A stretch of DNA of 64,000 nucleotides, taken from contig CANTUZ010000003.1 in the NCBI GenBank assembly GCA_947846985.1, positions 97,424,704 to 97,488,703 on the forward strand, given 5' to 3'. Position numbers and translations under genes: made by a program. Position 1 is the first letter of the stretch. Each line of letters starts with the position of its first letter. Under the pieces are notes generated by a model. It was not told where the DNA came from. It saw only the letters and a list, made by a program, of their open reading frames with translations, and did no database searches. The stretch comes from Fratercula arctica (Eukaryota > Chordata > Aves > Charadriiformes > Alcidae). This document shows, one piece after another, positions 1 to 10,975 of the stretch.

Positions 1-52
1 TGCTTTGTTGAGTCTACCCATCTCTGATCTTTTTGTCATTTGCCTTCTTCAG

Positions 53-98
53 GGCATACTTCTTCATGGAAGGTTGCATGTCCTCTTCTGTGTTCCTA
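53..98 (+). other. Exon-like segment with strong acceptor
   Basis: A long pyrimidine tract (TTTTTGTCATTTGCCTTCTTCAG, 30-52) is followed by 46 nt ending at CCTA|GTAAGA. All three frames are open, so frame carries no information. The length (1 mod 3) does not keep the DST frame when joined to the CH1 exon alone. It is either a non-coding exon of an alternative transcript or a decoy; no product is assigned. Confidence 0.2.
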
Positions 99-1143
99 GT
101 AAGAAATACCTCGGGGAGGGGGCGGGGGGGAAGGGGAAGTTGTTTTTACTAAAAGTCGTTGTTCCTAGCATCTGGAAGATACATCGTGACTGCTGTAAGT
201 CTACCCTTGGTTCCCCTTTCTTCTTTCCTGCATCGCTTTCAGATTACTTTTTGACTGTTGGTCAAGAGAAGGTTGGATTCCTTGTAGATTGGATTCTTTG
301 TAGGCCTGCACCCACGAAGTGCAGACAGAAGGTCAGCTTGCTTTGAGGGGTTTCTTGTGGGACACACCTGCCCCCCCCTCCTCCCCGTACCAACTTTGCA
401 GAGGAATGAATCGTTCTTCCTCCTCAGACTGATCCCTTCCCAGTCATGGTGGAAAAATAGGAGGGCTTGGTTGCAGTCTCCTCCTGCCTGCCGTGGTGTG
501 GAGAGCACCAGCAGAGCACTGGCTCTAGCTCTGGAGAGCAGCCCGGGCTTCACTCCCTGAGCTGTAGTTGAAGCTGTAGAGAAGCATTTGAGGTTTTACT
601 TATCATAATCAAATGTAAGAAATATATGTGTGTGGAGTGAGATTTCTCAGGCTATGTGCCTGTGTGCTGGTTCCTGCTGTGAACTTGAGTTCCTACAGTT
701 GGGATAAAGCCTGTCTGGGACTTGAGTCTCAGGTCATGTACTGACGTGCTGGAGTCCTACTGTGAGAGCGTTTCAAGTGTAGAGTTTAATCCCTCTCAGT
801 GAAAGTGCTGAGAGAGAAGAATGCTCAGGGTACTGACACTGACATGGTCGTTTCTTTTGAAATTGCTGTATTTCTTTAGCTTTTGGTTTCATTACTGTAA
901 CTGGCACCTGGATGTGCGAGCATTGCTGTTTAGGGTGAGAGTCAGTCTGGTTTCAGCTTGGACCTCCTGCTGCCAGTGAAAGTAAATGCTCCCTCCCTGC
1001 TGTGTGTGACCAAGTTAGTTAATTATGCAATGCGCTAAGACATCTTCTGTATCTTAACTGCATTTTAAATCCCCAAGACTTGTTTTCCATGTATTGGCTT
1101 AATGACTCAGCTGATAAATAATTTTAAGTTTGATTTATTTGCC
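99..1143 (+). other. Intronic DNA
   Basis: Apart from the G-run motif at 113-136 and a C-rich patch near 371-386, I see no gene, RNA or repeat. Short frames on both strands have no recognisable product. Confidence 0.6.
113..136 (+). other. G-quadruplex-type motif
   Basis: Four runs, GGGG-A-GGGGG-C-GGGGGGG-AA-GGGG, separated by one or two bases, meet the standard G4 pattern on the sense strand. It lies 14 nt after the donor-like site at 99. Confidence 0.8.
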
Positions 1144-1166
1144 TTTTTTTTTTTTTTTTTTTTTTT
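1144..1166. repeat. Poly(T) tract, 23 nt
   Basis: An uninterrupted T run, then CTTCTTCTGGG. No retroposon body or target-site duplication was recognised beside it. Confidence 0.95.
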
Positions 1167-1610
1167 CTTCTTCTGGGTAAATAAACGGGCCATCACAGTA
1201 TTTATCTCAGTGACTAGCAGTTAGTGTTGACAAATGGCTTAGATGCTCTGTGAGATAGTGGGGTCTGCTTGCAATTTTATTTTTTCAGGCTAGCAAATAA
1301 GCAAAAAAGAGTCTAACATTTTTGGTCTTTTTGTATTTTTTTTTGTATTTCAGTTAAAATGCCTTTAGTTCTGTATTTTATGATAAAAAATGTCAGCTTG
1401 TACAATCTCTTTATGCTTCTAAGTTCTCTCAGTGCCATAGTATTAAAGCATTTAATGACTGTACATGCACTTCACTGCCCCTACTACTGATGTGCTTTGT
1501 GAGATGAGACAGCATGATTGTATCTAGTACCTTTGTTACGTTACTGTTTTATGTTATACGTCTTTCATATGTATTAAAGAATTCTCTTTGACGTATTTTT
1601 TTTCTTTTAG

Positions 1611-1685
1611 ATAGTTCTAGAATACCAAGTGTAAGGATTATTGATCTTTGTGCAGTTAGCAGGCAGTTTTCCGATGATGATCTTG
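1611..1685 (+). other. Candidate alternative upstream DST exon (75 nt, phase 1-1)
   Basis: A strong acceptor (TTTTTTTTCTTTTAG) ends at 1610. The next 75 nt are open as two bases, 24 codons and one G, reading SSRIPSVRIID, LCAVSRQ and FSDDDL. It ends before GTAGTT, a weak donor. Joined directly to 52291, the final G plus AT gives the GAT codon the CH1 exon needs. The acidic FSDDDL loosely recalls an acidic Ser/Asp stretch in the N-terminus of one mammalian DST isoform, but I do not claim homology. The frame stays open past the donor to 1743. It could be an unused pseudo-exon, since T-rich intron often yields good acceptors. Confidence 0.33.
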
Positions 1686-3875
1686 GTAGTTCAGTTGGTA
1701 GCTTCTGTTTTTCATTCCCAATACTTTTTTACTTTTTGTTTAAATGACATTTAATATCCTGTCATTGTCTAATAATCTTTCCAATTTCAATAGGTTGGTT
1801 TTGAGTCTTAAAATTTTGGAGTTCTCCCAATCTGAAAACATTTGTATCGTCAGAAGAGATTACATTTTTTTGTTTACTGCCTTCTCCAAATCTGTAATAA
1901 ATGCAGAATGCATTGATGATTTCTGGAAAACCACAGCATTCTTCTCACATTGGAAGGCAGCCAAGATTCAAGACTTTGTTACTGTGTAAGTAATTTTCAG
2001 GCTACAAAAGGATTACATGCTATATCATAGTTGTTTCCAGTCAGCTTTTGGACATATATGTCAGTTTTCCCTCTATTTACCTATATATGTACACACACAC
2101 ACACACCCCACCCCTTTTTTGTTTTTAACTGAGAGGAGTCCAAGCAATTATGGAAGAATTTGTTTTATCATTGCAGAAATGATGGGAATTTGGCATTATA
2201 TTCTCAGTATCTTTCCCAGTATCTTAGGTGGATCTTTTTTGTTGTTTTAATTTATGCTTTCCAGTTACTCCCAGTGGAACTAATCAGAGCTACATCAATA
2301 ATTTCTCAAGCTTCTTCATTTATTTCTTGCAAATAATCTGGAGAATAGTGATGTATTTTAGTGTAAGTGTTTGTAAGCAGCTTTTTTCTCTGATACCTTA
2401 AGTTCTTTCTGAATTTGCAGTAAGGTGATAGTAGTTGGCTATGTAAGCTGCCTGTAGGTAGCTGTATTTAGGTGTCCTGTGTGGCGATGTCATTTCTTCT
2501 TTGAGATTCCTTCCTGTGGTGGAATGTGGTAATTTTTCTGTAAAGGAGGTTGTGGGGAAAGAAACAACAAATTGTCTTAAAGACTAGGTCTTTGCTCATG
2601 AAGAGTTTATTTAGATACTTGGCTATTGCGGTAGCTTGCCTAGTCTCACTGCCTCCCTGATTCTGGTTATCCGTGGACTTGTGTATTGTCTGATTTGTAA
2701 CAAAATTCTCTTTTCTTTTTGATAGGTACTATTTCTCTTGTTTTGTTTGCTCTCCTGATTTTCCAACCATTTGCTTGGATAGGGCTTCTGTCTCGCTAAG
2801 GAAACACTTCTGGCATAGCAAACTTCTATAGCGTGTGTCTGTTTACTTGTTGGCATTGGGCATTTAGATTACTAGCCTGCTGGTACTGAAGTCAATTATA
2901 CTTCATAATGTTCATGTGAAAAGGGATCAACATTGCCATCTCTTTCCTTTTTAAAAATGACTTTATAACATCCTTCGATCATCTAACAATGTCTGTGGTA
3001 TAGGATGGGAAAGCTTTAGAAAAATAAGGGGTGTGTGTGTCTGTGTACTGTAAAGCAAAAATTTCCCTTACTACCTAATATTTTCTTGTTTTTTTCCTGT
3101 TAAGATACGTATTTGAGTTGTTGCTTTAGTTTTAGTTTCTCCTGCTTCTGTGTGACTTACCTGTTATGCTTTACTCTGTTTTATAATTATAAATCTTGGT
3201 TATTTTTAATATAAGTAATTTAAAGACACTGCTATTTGCCTTTTTGAAATCTAGCATCACTTTTGATATTTGAAGTCTTAACTGCAATAAGGTTTCCATC
3301 TGTTTGGTGGCCTCACATTGATCTTCTGAATTTTTTCTAAATCTTGGACAAGATTCCTCACTTTTAAAAACAGGTGATCCCCAGTCTTGTCCAAAAATCT
3401 GACAGTACATTCTGTATTCAGGCAGATAAGTATCTGTTAAATTATATCTTGAGGCAATTAATAAAAATAAAGACTGAATGAAGATTTTGAGATTTAACCT
3501 TTTAAATTAGCAGTATATTTTTTAAATTATTATTTGCAAGGCACTAATGGTATTTTTATTAAATTTGACAACTACATATTTTTATTTCCCTCTTCTCCTG
3601 CTTCGTCTTGCACATGCTGAAAGTTTCCTGATGGATACTGTTGGCTGCTTTATGAAGAGTGGCATCCTTCATGATCTAACTGCTTCTCCCCGTGAAGTTT
3701 GTAAACGGGAATTTTTGTGTGTCAATTACTGATGATATTTTTAGTATGACAACAGTTTTATCTGCAAGAGGGGCTTTTTATCTCAACCGTTGGGCCATTT
3801 TCACTTTTGACATCAGGGTAAAGCTATTTTTATATTTTAATTGGTATCACAGTTGCTGTTAACGTGGCTTTTGTC
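1686..3875 (+). other. Intronic DNA
   Basis: A+T-rich sequence with the AC repeat at 2091. A GTAAGT donor at 1985-1990 follows an open stretch (ECIDDFWKTTAFF, SHWKAAKIQDFV) from an unconvincing acceptor near 1906. It is not called as an exon. Confidence 0.6.
2091..2107. repeat. (AC)n microsatellite
   Basis: Eight AC units followed by CCCACCCC and a T run. Confidence 0.9.
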
Positions 3876-4072
3876 CAGGCCCACCTGGAGGCCGACATCC
3901 CAGCCTGGCCTTGGCCTGTCCCCATCCCCAGGGAGGTGGCTGATGCCCAGGGCTGGGGCTGCCCCGGTGCCCCCGGCCGCCCTGCTCCTGGCTGGGGCGG
4001 TGGGACGGGCCCTGGCTGCCAGGCTCTGCCCTGATGGACCCTCCATGGGGAGGCCCCGCTGCTTCCAGCACT
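3876..4072 (+). repeat. GC-rich dispersed repeat, copy 1
   Basis: About 195 bp of very G+C-rich DNA sits abruptly in A+T-rich intron. Blocks such as CCATCCCCAGGGAGGT, GATGCCCAGGGCTGGGGCTG, CCGCCCTGCTCCTGGCTGGG and TGGGACGGGCCCTGGCTGCC recur in the same order and orientation about 24.3 kb downstream. Over roughly 112 aligned bases (3922-4033) I count about seven differences, including one single-base indel. Compared with copy 2 it lacks much of the 5' part. Long frames on both strands are a result of base composition, and the indel changes frame between copies, so it is not a coding unit. I cannot name the family. Confidence 0.85.
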
Positions 4073-7000
4073 GCTTAGTTTCTTTCTTTGTATCTTGTCT
4101 TTTCTCCTGGCCTCATGATCTGTGCATGGCAGCTTTTCATATTAGAGTGTGGTCTACACCTGCTTGGCTTTCTGTACATTCCTGACCAGTTGTGTTATAT
4201 CACGTCCTGTTTAGTGTCGGCCGTTCTAGAAATTGTGTAGCTGAAAAACTGCTCTGTGAAAACAATACATTTTAATGATGTGTTAAGACAGTGTTATTGA
4301 TGCAGTTTCTGTGAACATAAAATTAATATGTTTATACAGCTTTGGTGAAGCTTTATTCAAATTTTCTGACAGGCATCTGCTTTGCACTTTCTCAATTATG
4401 GATGTCTGTTTACTTGAAAAAAAATTAGGCCTCTCCCTTCTCGTCATGCTTTTGAGCTTTTAATACGAAAGGAGTATGGAGAAGTTCAGTTTTAGGGCTG
4501 ATCAGTGATTTAATTTCAGATGGGCATAGTAGTCGGCAGTTGTTATGTCTGCTCAGGGGAGCATAGCTGCAATAAGTAGCTCTTGTTGCTCTATGGTGCT
4601 GTAAGAATAGTTATGAAATGCCTAAAGAAACTCTTGAATTACTCTTAAAATGTGATGGACTAAATGCTTCTTAGTGTTGAGTTTTTAATTTAATGCGTTT
4701 TTTTGTTCATTCCCGCCCCCCCTCCCCCCATTCCTGGGTGGACTAAAGTGTAAGTAACGCCAATAAAATAGTTTGTTCAGGAGGTGTAGATCTCAGAAAA
4801 ATGTTTAGAGAATATGCATCATCGAAAGTCTTAGAGGGAAAGTGAAGAATTGAGATAAAGCCTTTATATGAGGACTTGACAGGAAGATCAAAAGTGTTCC
4901 TGATGATAATGGCTTTTATTATTATTAGCAGGACTTAATTACTTCAACCTTCAGCCTAACAACCCAGTGATGGAGAAGGAAGAGCTATAGAACGAGTTCA
5001 CTGCACAACTTAAAAGGTAGTGAGAAGTAACTTTAACTTAACACCAAGGAGCTGGGAAGAGAGCTCTCTTAGGAGCTAGGAGAGTGTCATCCTTCGTGCA
5101 TATGGAAAAATAATTAGTTAATGTTTGGGAAATACTATGATCCTTGGAAGAAATGCTCTGCATTGTGTTGTTATGCTGATTTGATACTGACCCCTCAGAC
5201 CACCCAGTGTACGGGAAACTCCTTCGTGCAGTGCAACCAAGAAATGAAGGCTGAGAGGTACTAAAGCCTTACTGCGAACTCAGTGATGTTTAGCAGTAAG
5301 GGTGTATGTAGCAAGACCATATAGAAGACAAAGGGCAAAATCCAGTCCTAAATCCTGCCTAAATTGGAATGCTCTGTACAGCAGTCCAGGTTAGTTGCTT
5401 TCCACCACTGCCAACTAACTTCTTTAGGCATCTGAATTTATGAGGAGTATCAGCATTTGTTTTAAAACGCTCTTGGGTATCTTGTGTCTTCTCAGAAATA
5501 CTGCATTCCTAGGGACTATGCTCTCTGACCCTCAGCATACAGTGAACCCTAGGCAGAAGATGAGAGCAAACTGCCTGAATGTTTTCTTTGGTTTACTATC
5601 CAGGGAAACCTAATCCAAAACTGAATGCTGCTTCTGTGTGAATTTGCATATGAATAACAACAGTTTGAGTATTTGCCTGAGAATTAGATGCAATTTTAGG
5701 CCTCTCTGAGCTTGAAGAGTTTTGCTTATCAGCAACACAGAATGCCACAAGTTTTTGGACGTTTGGGTAGGAATGTAATGTTTTTCTCTTAAAACTGAGT
5801 TACTGCATGAACATGTAGGAGTAAGAAGGCAGAAAGGAAAGCAAGTTATAGATTGGTGTGCAGGAGAGGAAAGTGTAGGTTCTGGTCTTTGCCTTTAGGG
5901 CTGTCATTGCTTTTTGTTCACTGATGTTTATATTAATACCAGATCCAACGAATTGGATGAAACACTGAGCTCTACTGTAAGGTAACACTTCCACAAAGGG
6001 CCAGAGCCAAAGAGATTCCACTAACATGTTCAACATTGACAACCCATATAAAAGGTAGAGCTGTCAACATCAAGAATACCAAGAGAGGTTATGACACTGC
6101 CATTTGAGGATGTGATGTCTTCATCAAAAGCACTGATAATGTCCTCCACTTCTTTGAGAACATAGGATCCACACAGCAATCTGTGTTAGGAAAATCTATA
6201 AAAATTATGGCAGAATCAGGCTGCAGCAGGCAGCTGGAGCAGTTTTTTATGAAAACAACAGTGAGGATTTGGAAGATACCCGTGGTTTCCCTTCTCCATG
6301 ATACCTTCTAATCTGTCATCTAGATAAGAGGATGGAAACTCCGAGGAACTTCTTGGGGAACAGCAAGCACTGGTTGCTCTGTGAGGGACTGGGAGCCCAG
6401 TGTGATAACCAGGCTGACAGAGACCCTGCCTGTGGGCCGAAGTCCCACAGCCTCTGAGCAGGGCAGGCCTGGGGGCAGTAGGCAGGTTCAGTCTGCAATT
6501 CAGATCCCCCAGGTCGTTTGGGAGGTGCCCAGGGGCCTTAAGAGAACTGTCAAGGCTGATCAGTCTCCAGTAGTGCCATCACGGGCTAATAAACACCTTG
6601 CTGCTGAATCTAGTTGCACACAGTAAGTCACTCATTCCCTCACTGCCCGATGCAGCACTTTTTTTTTTTCCCTCTCTTTTTTCTCTCCATAGAGTGATTA
6701 TTTACAATATTGTTAAACGTTCCTTAAATGATGGTGCAGAGACTGCACTGCAGTGTCCTGTCACTCAGGAGGGAAAAGTTCATGGTCATTCGAATTGTTC
6801 AGGTGGATAGAAGATGCCTTTGTTCTCTCTCGTCTCTGTGGCTACTGATGTGCTTCCTTGTCTGTCGCAGTCTGATGTCCCACTGTAACATGGGAGGTAC
6901 TCCAACCAGACCTGGAGTATCTGCAGCAACTGCTGCAGCATTTGACGTGGTTGTTGGCTAATTAAGTGCTCTGGATAGGAACTGCTGCCTATAGTCCCAG

Positions 7001-10000
7001 GATGTTTTAGTTTAGAGAAGGGGATTATCTGCTATATGATATTCTTTGTAGCATACTAGAGATGTACAGTTGGAAGTATGGGAGGGATTCTTGCAAGGTC
7101 TTGCACAGTCTCATGTAGATTTTGTTACTGACAGTCCTTGACTATTTGTTGTATTTAAAGAAACTTTTTTGTTTTTGTTTTTTTTTTTTTAATTACATTT
7201 CAGCTTGCCACCCAGTGGTACAAATTTTCTCTATCTTGTCTTATGATACTAGAGCTTCTCTGAACTGTCAAGAAGTCCATTGCTGCAAGGTCAGCTTTGG
7301 ATCCAGGGATTTTGAAATTTATGAATCTCCCCTCACATTTCTCCGAATGTTGCCTTCGTGACCTCAGGCCAAGTCAAATATCACTTGAGCTATTTTTGGT
7401 AGCTGTTATTTCAGCAACAAGTTTCTACCTGAGTCTCCAAGCAACAGCATTTCACTAGGACTGTGAAATTCCTCTGTGGTTCATTTCTGAATGATGGATT
7501 TTCATCTAAAACTCCCCTTATCTTTAGAACCAGGTTTAGTATAGAAGAAATAAAAACAGGTTTAACGTTCACAAGATTTGGATTTCTTTTACTGCCTATT
7601 GCCTTCCCTATTTTTTGTTGTATGTGAAAGTTAGGAAGGCACAGCTGTGTCTTCACAGACGATATTAAAGTGCATAACCTAGTTAATTTTGCCAAGATAC
7701 CAGCTGTCTGGTAACCTTTTCTTCCAGCTGAACATCAGGGCTCACTCCAGGAGAGCAGCTGCTGCATCTTCCACCCATTCCAAGGACAGGTGAGAACTGG
7801 AGTTAGTACAGCAGCATTGTGGTGTAAACTGTAAACAGACAAGCAATACAAGCAGTACACTTTGGACTGAACTGCTGAATCAGTTGTTCAGCTCAGGAGA
7901 GCAGTGTTTCAGCTGCTGCTTGACCAAGGCAGCTGAAGTGGCTCTTTCATGTCTGTCTTAGAGAGGATGGTGTTGGCCAGTCGTGTGTACTGGGAGCCAT
8001 ACTGACTCACTTGCAATAGTGTATGACTATACGCTATTTGTACACCGTAATCCAATGAGACGTGGGGCACATGATCATTTCTGCTGTTCAGAAGTACCCA
8101 GCTTCACAAGCACCATGGGTTTATGCGCTTCCTATCTACATCTGAAAGAACTGTAATTGCTGTGTGGTGTTGCAGAACTGACGAATTACTCTAGACTAGG
8201 ATAAAATGAGAGATTACAGCACATTAGCTAATCTGTATTAGCTGCCTTGTCTGTCTGCTCACGCTCAGTGGTGAAATGGGATGTAACACTCTTCTTTCAA
8301 TGAGCACCGTGCTTCTAGGCACATCTGACATTTGCCTCAGAGTAACCCTGATATATCTGATACGCTCTGTGTCCCTTCATTGCCTGGCCTCACAGTACCC
8401 CAGTTGTCTCAGAAAGGCAGCATTAACTTTTCCAGAATGCAAGCAGACAGCATGATTGATGTTTGTAAGGATTAGAGGTAAGGAGTTGAGGGCAGTTGTT
8501 GCGGTACTTTGAAACCTCGATTAAAAAGTTGAGGCAAAAGTTACTAGTCTTGTGGTTACATCAACGCTAGTAAATTAACGGGATCAGGAAACATTCTGTG
8601 ATGCTGATACCCACTGCCGTGGAAGAGCCTGCATTCGTACTCTGAAATTCTCTCTTTCTCTGGATTGGGTTGCAGGCAAGCTCTGTTGGGAATGGTGCAT
8701 GACCCATGCTCACCCTGAACTATGCTGAGAATTGTCTGGGAGACAGACAGCTGGCACGGACTGAAGCCAAGATAGGGATGGCTCCGTCAAAAGCTTACTA
8801 GAATTGGGGGATTTAATTCTAGTGCCCAGGAACATCAGGCTGGTGTTTATTTTGCTAGCATAGGCATAGTCTGAAAACTGTCCTAAAAAGACTTTTACAA
8901 ATTTAGTTTTTTAGTTTCATGATGATAAGATTGGAAAAATTGTATGTGCAGATTTAGAGAAAAAATTTTGTTCTGAATACTAAACTATGGGGAAAAATTC
9001 CAAGTTAATGAAAGTATTATTAAATTTGTTATGATTTTTATTTGTTTGATAAAGTATTCCATCTGCTTGAATAAGAAGCTTCTGATGCTTTTCCTGACCT
9101 CTTTACAAGTTGTTTTTTGCAATTATGAATTCAGTTTGTATTTAAAATGGGTATTTTATAAGGGAGTATTCCATTGCATAGGATAAGCAAATTCAGAGCA
9201 ATGACATTACAGGAAGGGTTGGAACAAAAAATGGTGTAAATACAGGTTTGATGTTATTACTACATGTTCCAAGCAATGCTTGAATGGTCAATAAAGTTAT
9301 ATGTGAGCATTGAGAAAAAGTTGGGTACTTGGCTGAGAAAATAGCGTAAGATCATGAAGTGTAGAGTACACCAAAGGTCCTTGCTTTGTTCTTAGGTTTG
9401 ATGGGCAAGGAGCATGCAGTAATGCTTGCATATATCTTAGTAAGATTTTGATACTGCTAGTAATAGAAAAGTTGGGGAGTCAGTGTGCCATCACATGGTG
9501 CACATACAGATGAGAACAACTGAACAAATGTCACACTTGTATTTCTTTACTTGATGAAGTAGCACAGCAGGATGGATAAATGCTCTTTTATGACTGACCC
9601 ACTCTTACAGAAGGGTGGCCAGAAGAGTATGTATGTTACAAACGTGTTGTCACTAGGCATAGCTGAAAAAGAATCTAGAAGGGATCTTCTCATGGTTAAT
9701 TATGTGTTAATACAAGAGTTTGCTCCCTGTGCCATGGTGGTTGTTTTTGTATGTGCTTAGTGTAGCTTGATTTGGGAGGGGTATATGTTTGGCTTGATTG
9801 CTGACATTTCTTTTTCTTATTTTAGATATGTGTAATAACTGTTTTATGCATGTTTTCCAGTTACTAAGTTTGCTTGTTTGGTGCCATTGCTTTGCAACTG
9901 GTATATGGCATAGTACTTTATAACATATTTGTCTAATTCAGCTATAGGATATACAGATTTTCTTTACATTAACTTTGCTCTTGTTAACCTAATTTCAGGT

Positions 10001-10949
10001 TCTGACTCAGTCATCTGGCCACATTTGATTTGTCAGATTATACATTGGTCCCCAGTTGTATCATTCCTGAAAACTTAAATTGCTCACATTACCTTTTGGC
10101 AAGTTAGCCTAGCTCGAAGGAGAACAGCCACTGTAAATAATAATATATGAGATGCAGAGTGAAATTGGATTACTGCTCGTTGTTTTCACTGTGATAGGAA
10201 GATGATGAGTTAGCAGATAATGAGTTGCACTGGTTTGCATTGTACCCTCTGACAGAATAGACAAGTTTAACATTAAGTGTCAGCCCCCTAGAAGAAAAGA
10301 TTTTAATGCATAGGATGCCAATTAGAGTTAACACTCATTTCAGCTTCAGTTAACTGCAGTAGAGGGAAGGGGAAAAAGAAATATGACCAAAGAGCATACT
10401 GTATATCAGTAAATAAAAAATGTATAATACAATGGTGCCCAGGTTTGGGGCTGAAGAATTTGAATTCAGATCATATGCAGAAACATCGGATTCTCCAGCT
10501 CTAGATACTGCTGGTTGATTTACTGACTTTAGGAAAATTGTTATACTACTCTTCTTCAAGACAACTGAAACCCATAATTAGATTGAATAGTCAGCACTGT
10601 TTGATTAGTGTAAAGATGTAGCAAAATCAGCAGGAAATGAAAAAGTAAATAAACAGTAGATAAAAAGTATTGCTTGTTCAGCAAAACAGACTGTGTTTAA
10701 AAGATCAAAAGAGCAGAAAAAAATCTGAAAGCTGTAGTGAATATGTAGATCTGAGCTCAGAACATCATGTTGTCCTGAAAAGCTTAATATTTACTGTGAA
10801 GTATTTACTATGCTTATAGAGCTATATGTAGCAGGCGCAATAGAATAATAAAACCATTTTAAACTGTACTGGAAATACGGCAGACTAGGAAGAGCTAACT
10901 TTTTTGTTAAGTAATATATATCTTAAGTTTGCATGTGTTTTTCTTTTTC
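4073..10949 (+). other. Intronic DNA
   Basis: Nothing codes recognisably. A somewhat GC-richer patch at about 6360-6560 has no identified repeat. A perfect octamer ATTTGCAT lies at 5642-5649, eight bases before AACAACAG; this is a weak enhancer hint only. Confidence 0.6.
4712..4729 (-). other. C-run block (G-runs on the minus strand)
   Basis: CCC-G-CCCCCCC-T-CCCCCC gives closely spaced G runs on the minus strand. The seven-C run could count as two, allowing a quadruplex. It is isolated in A+T-rich DNA. Confidence 0.55.
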
Positions 10950-10975
10950 TTTTTTTTTTTTTTTTTTTTTTTTTT
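10950..10975. repeat. Poly(T) tract, 26 nt
   Basis: The longest pure homopolymer seen, preceded by TTTTTCTTTTTC and followed by GTCCAGCATTTAC. In the sense RNA this is a pyrimidine tract with CAG six bases later, so it also resembles a 3' splice site. Confidence 0.95.
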
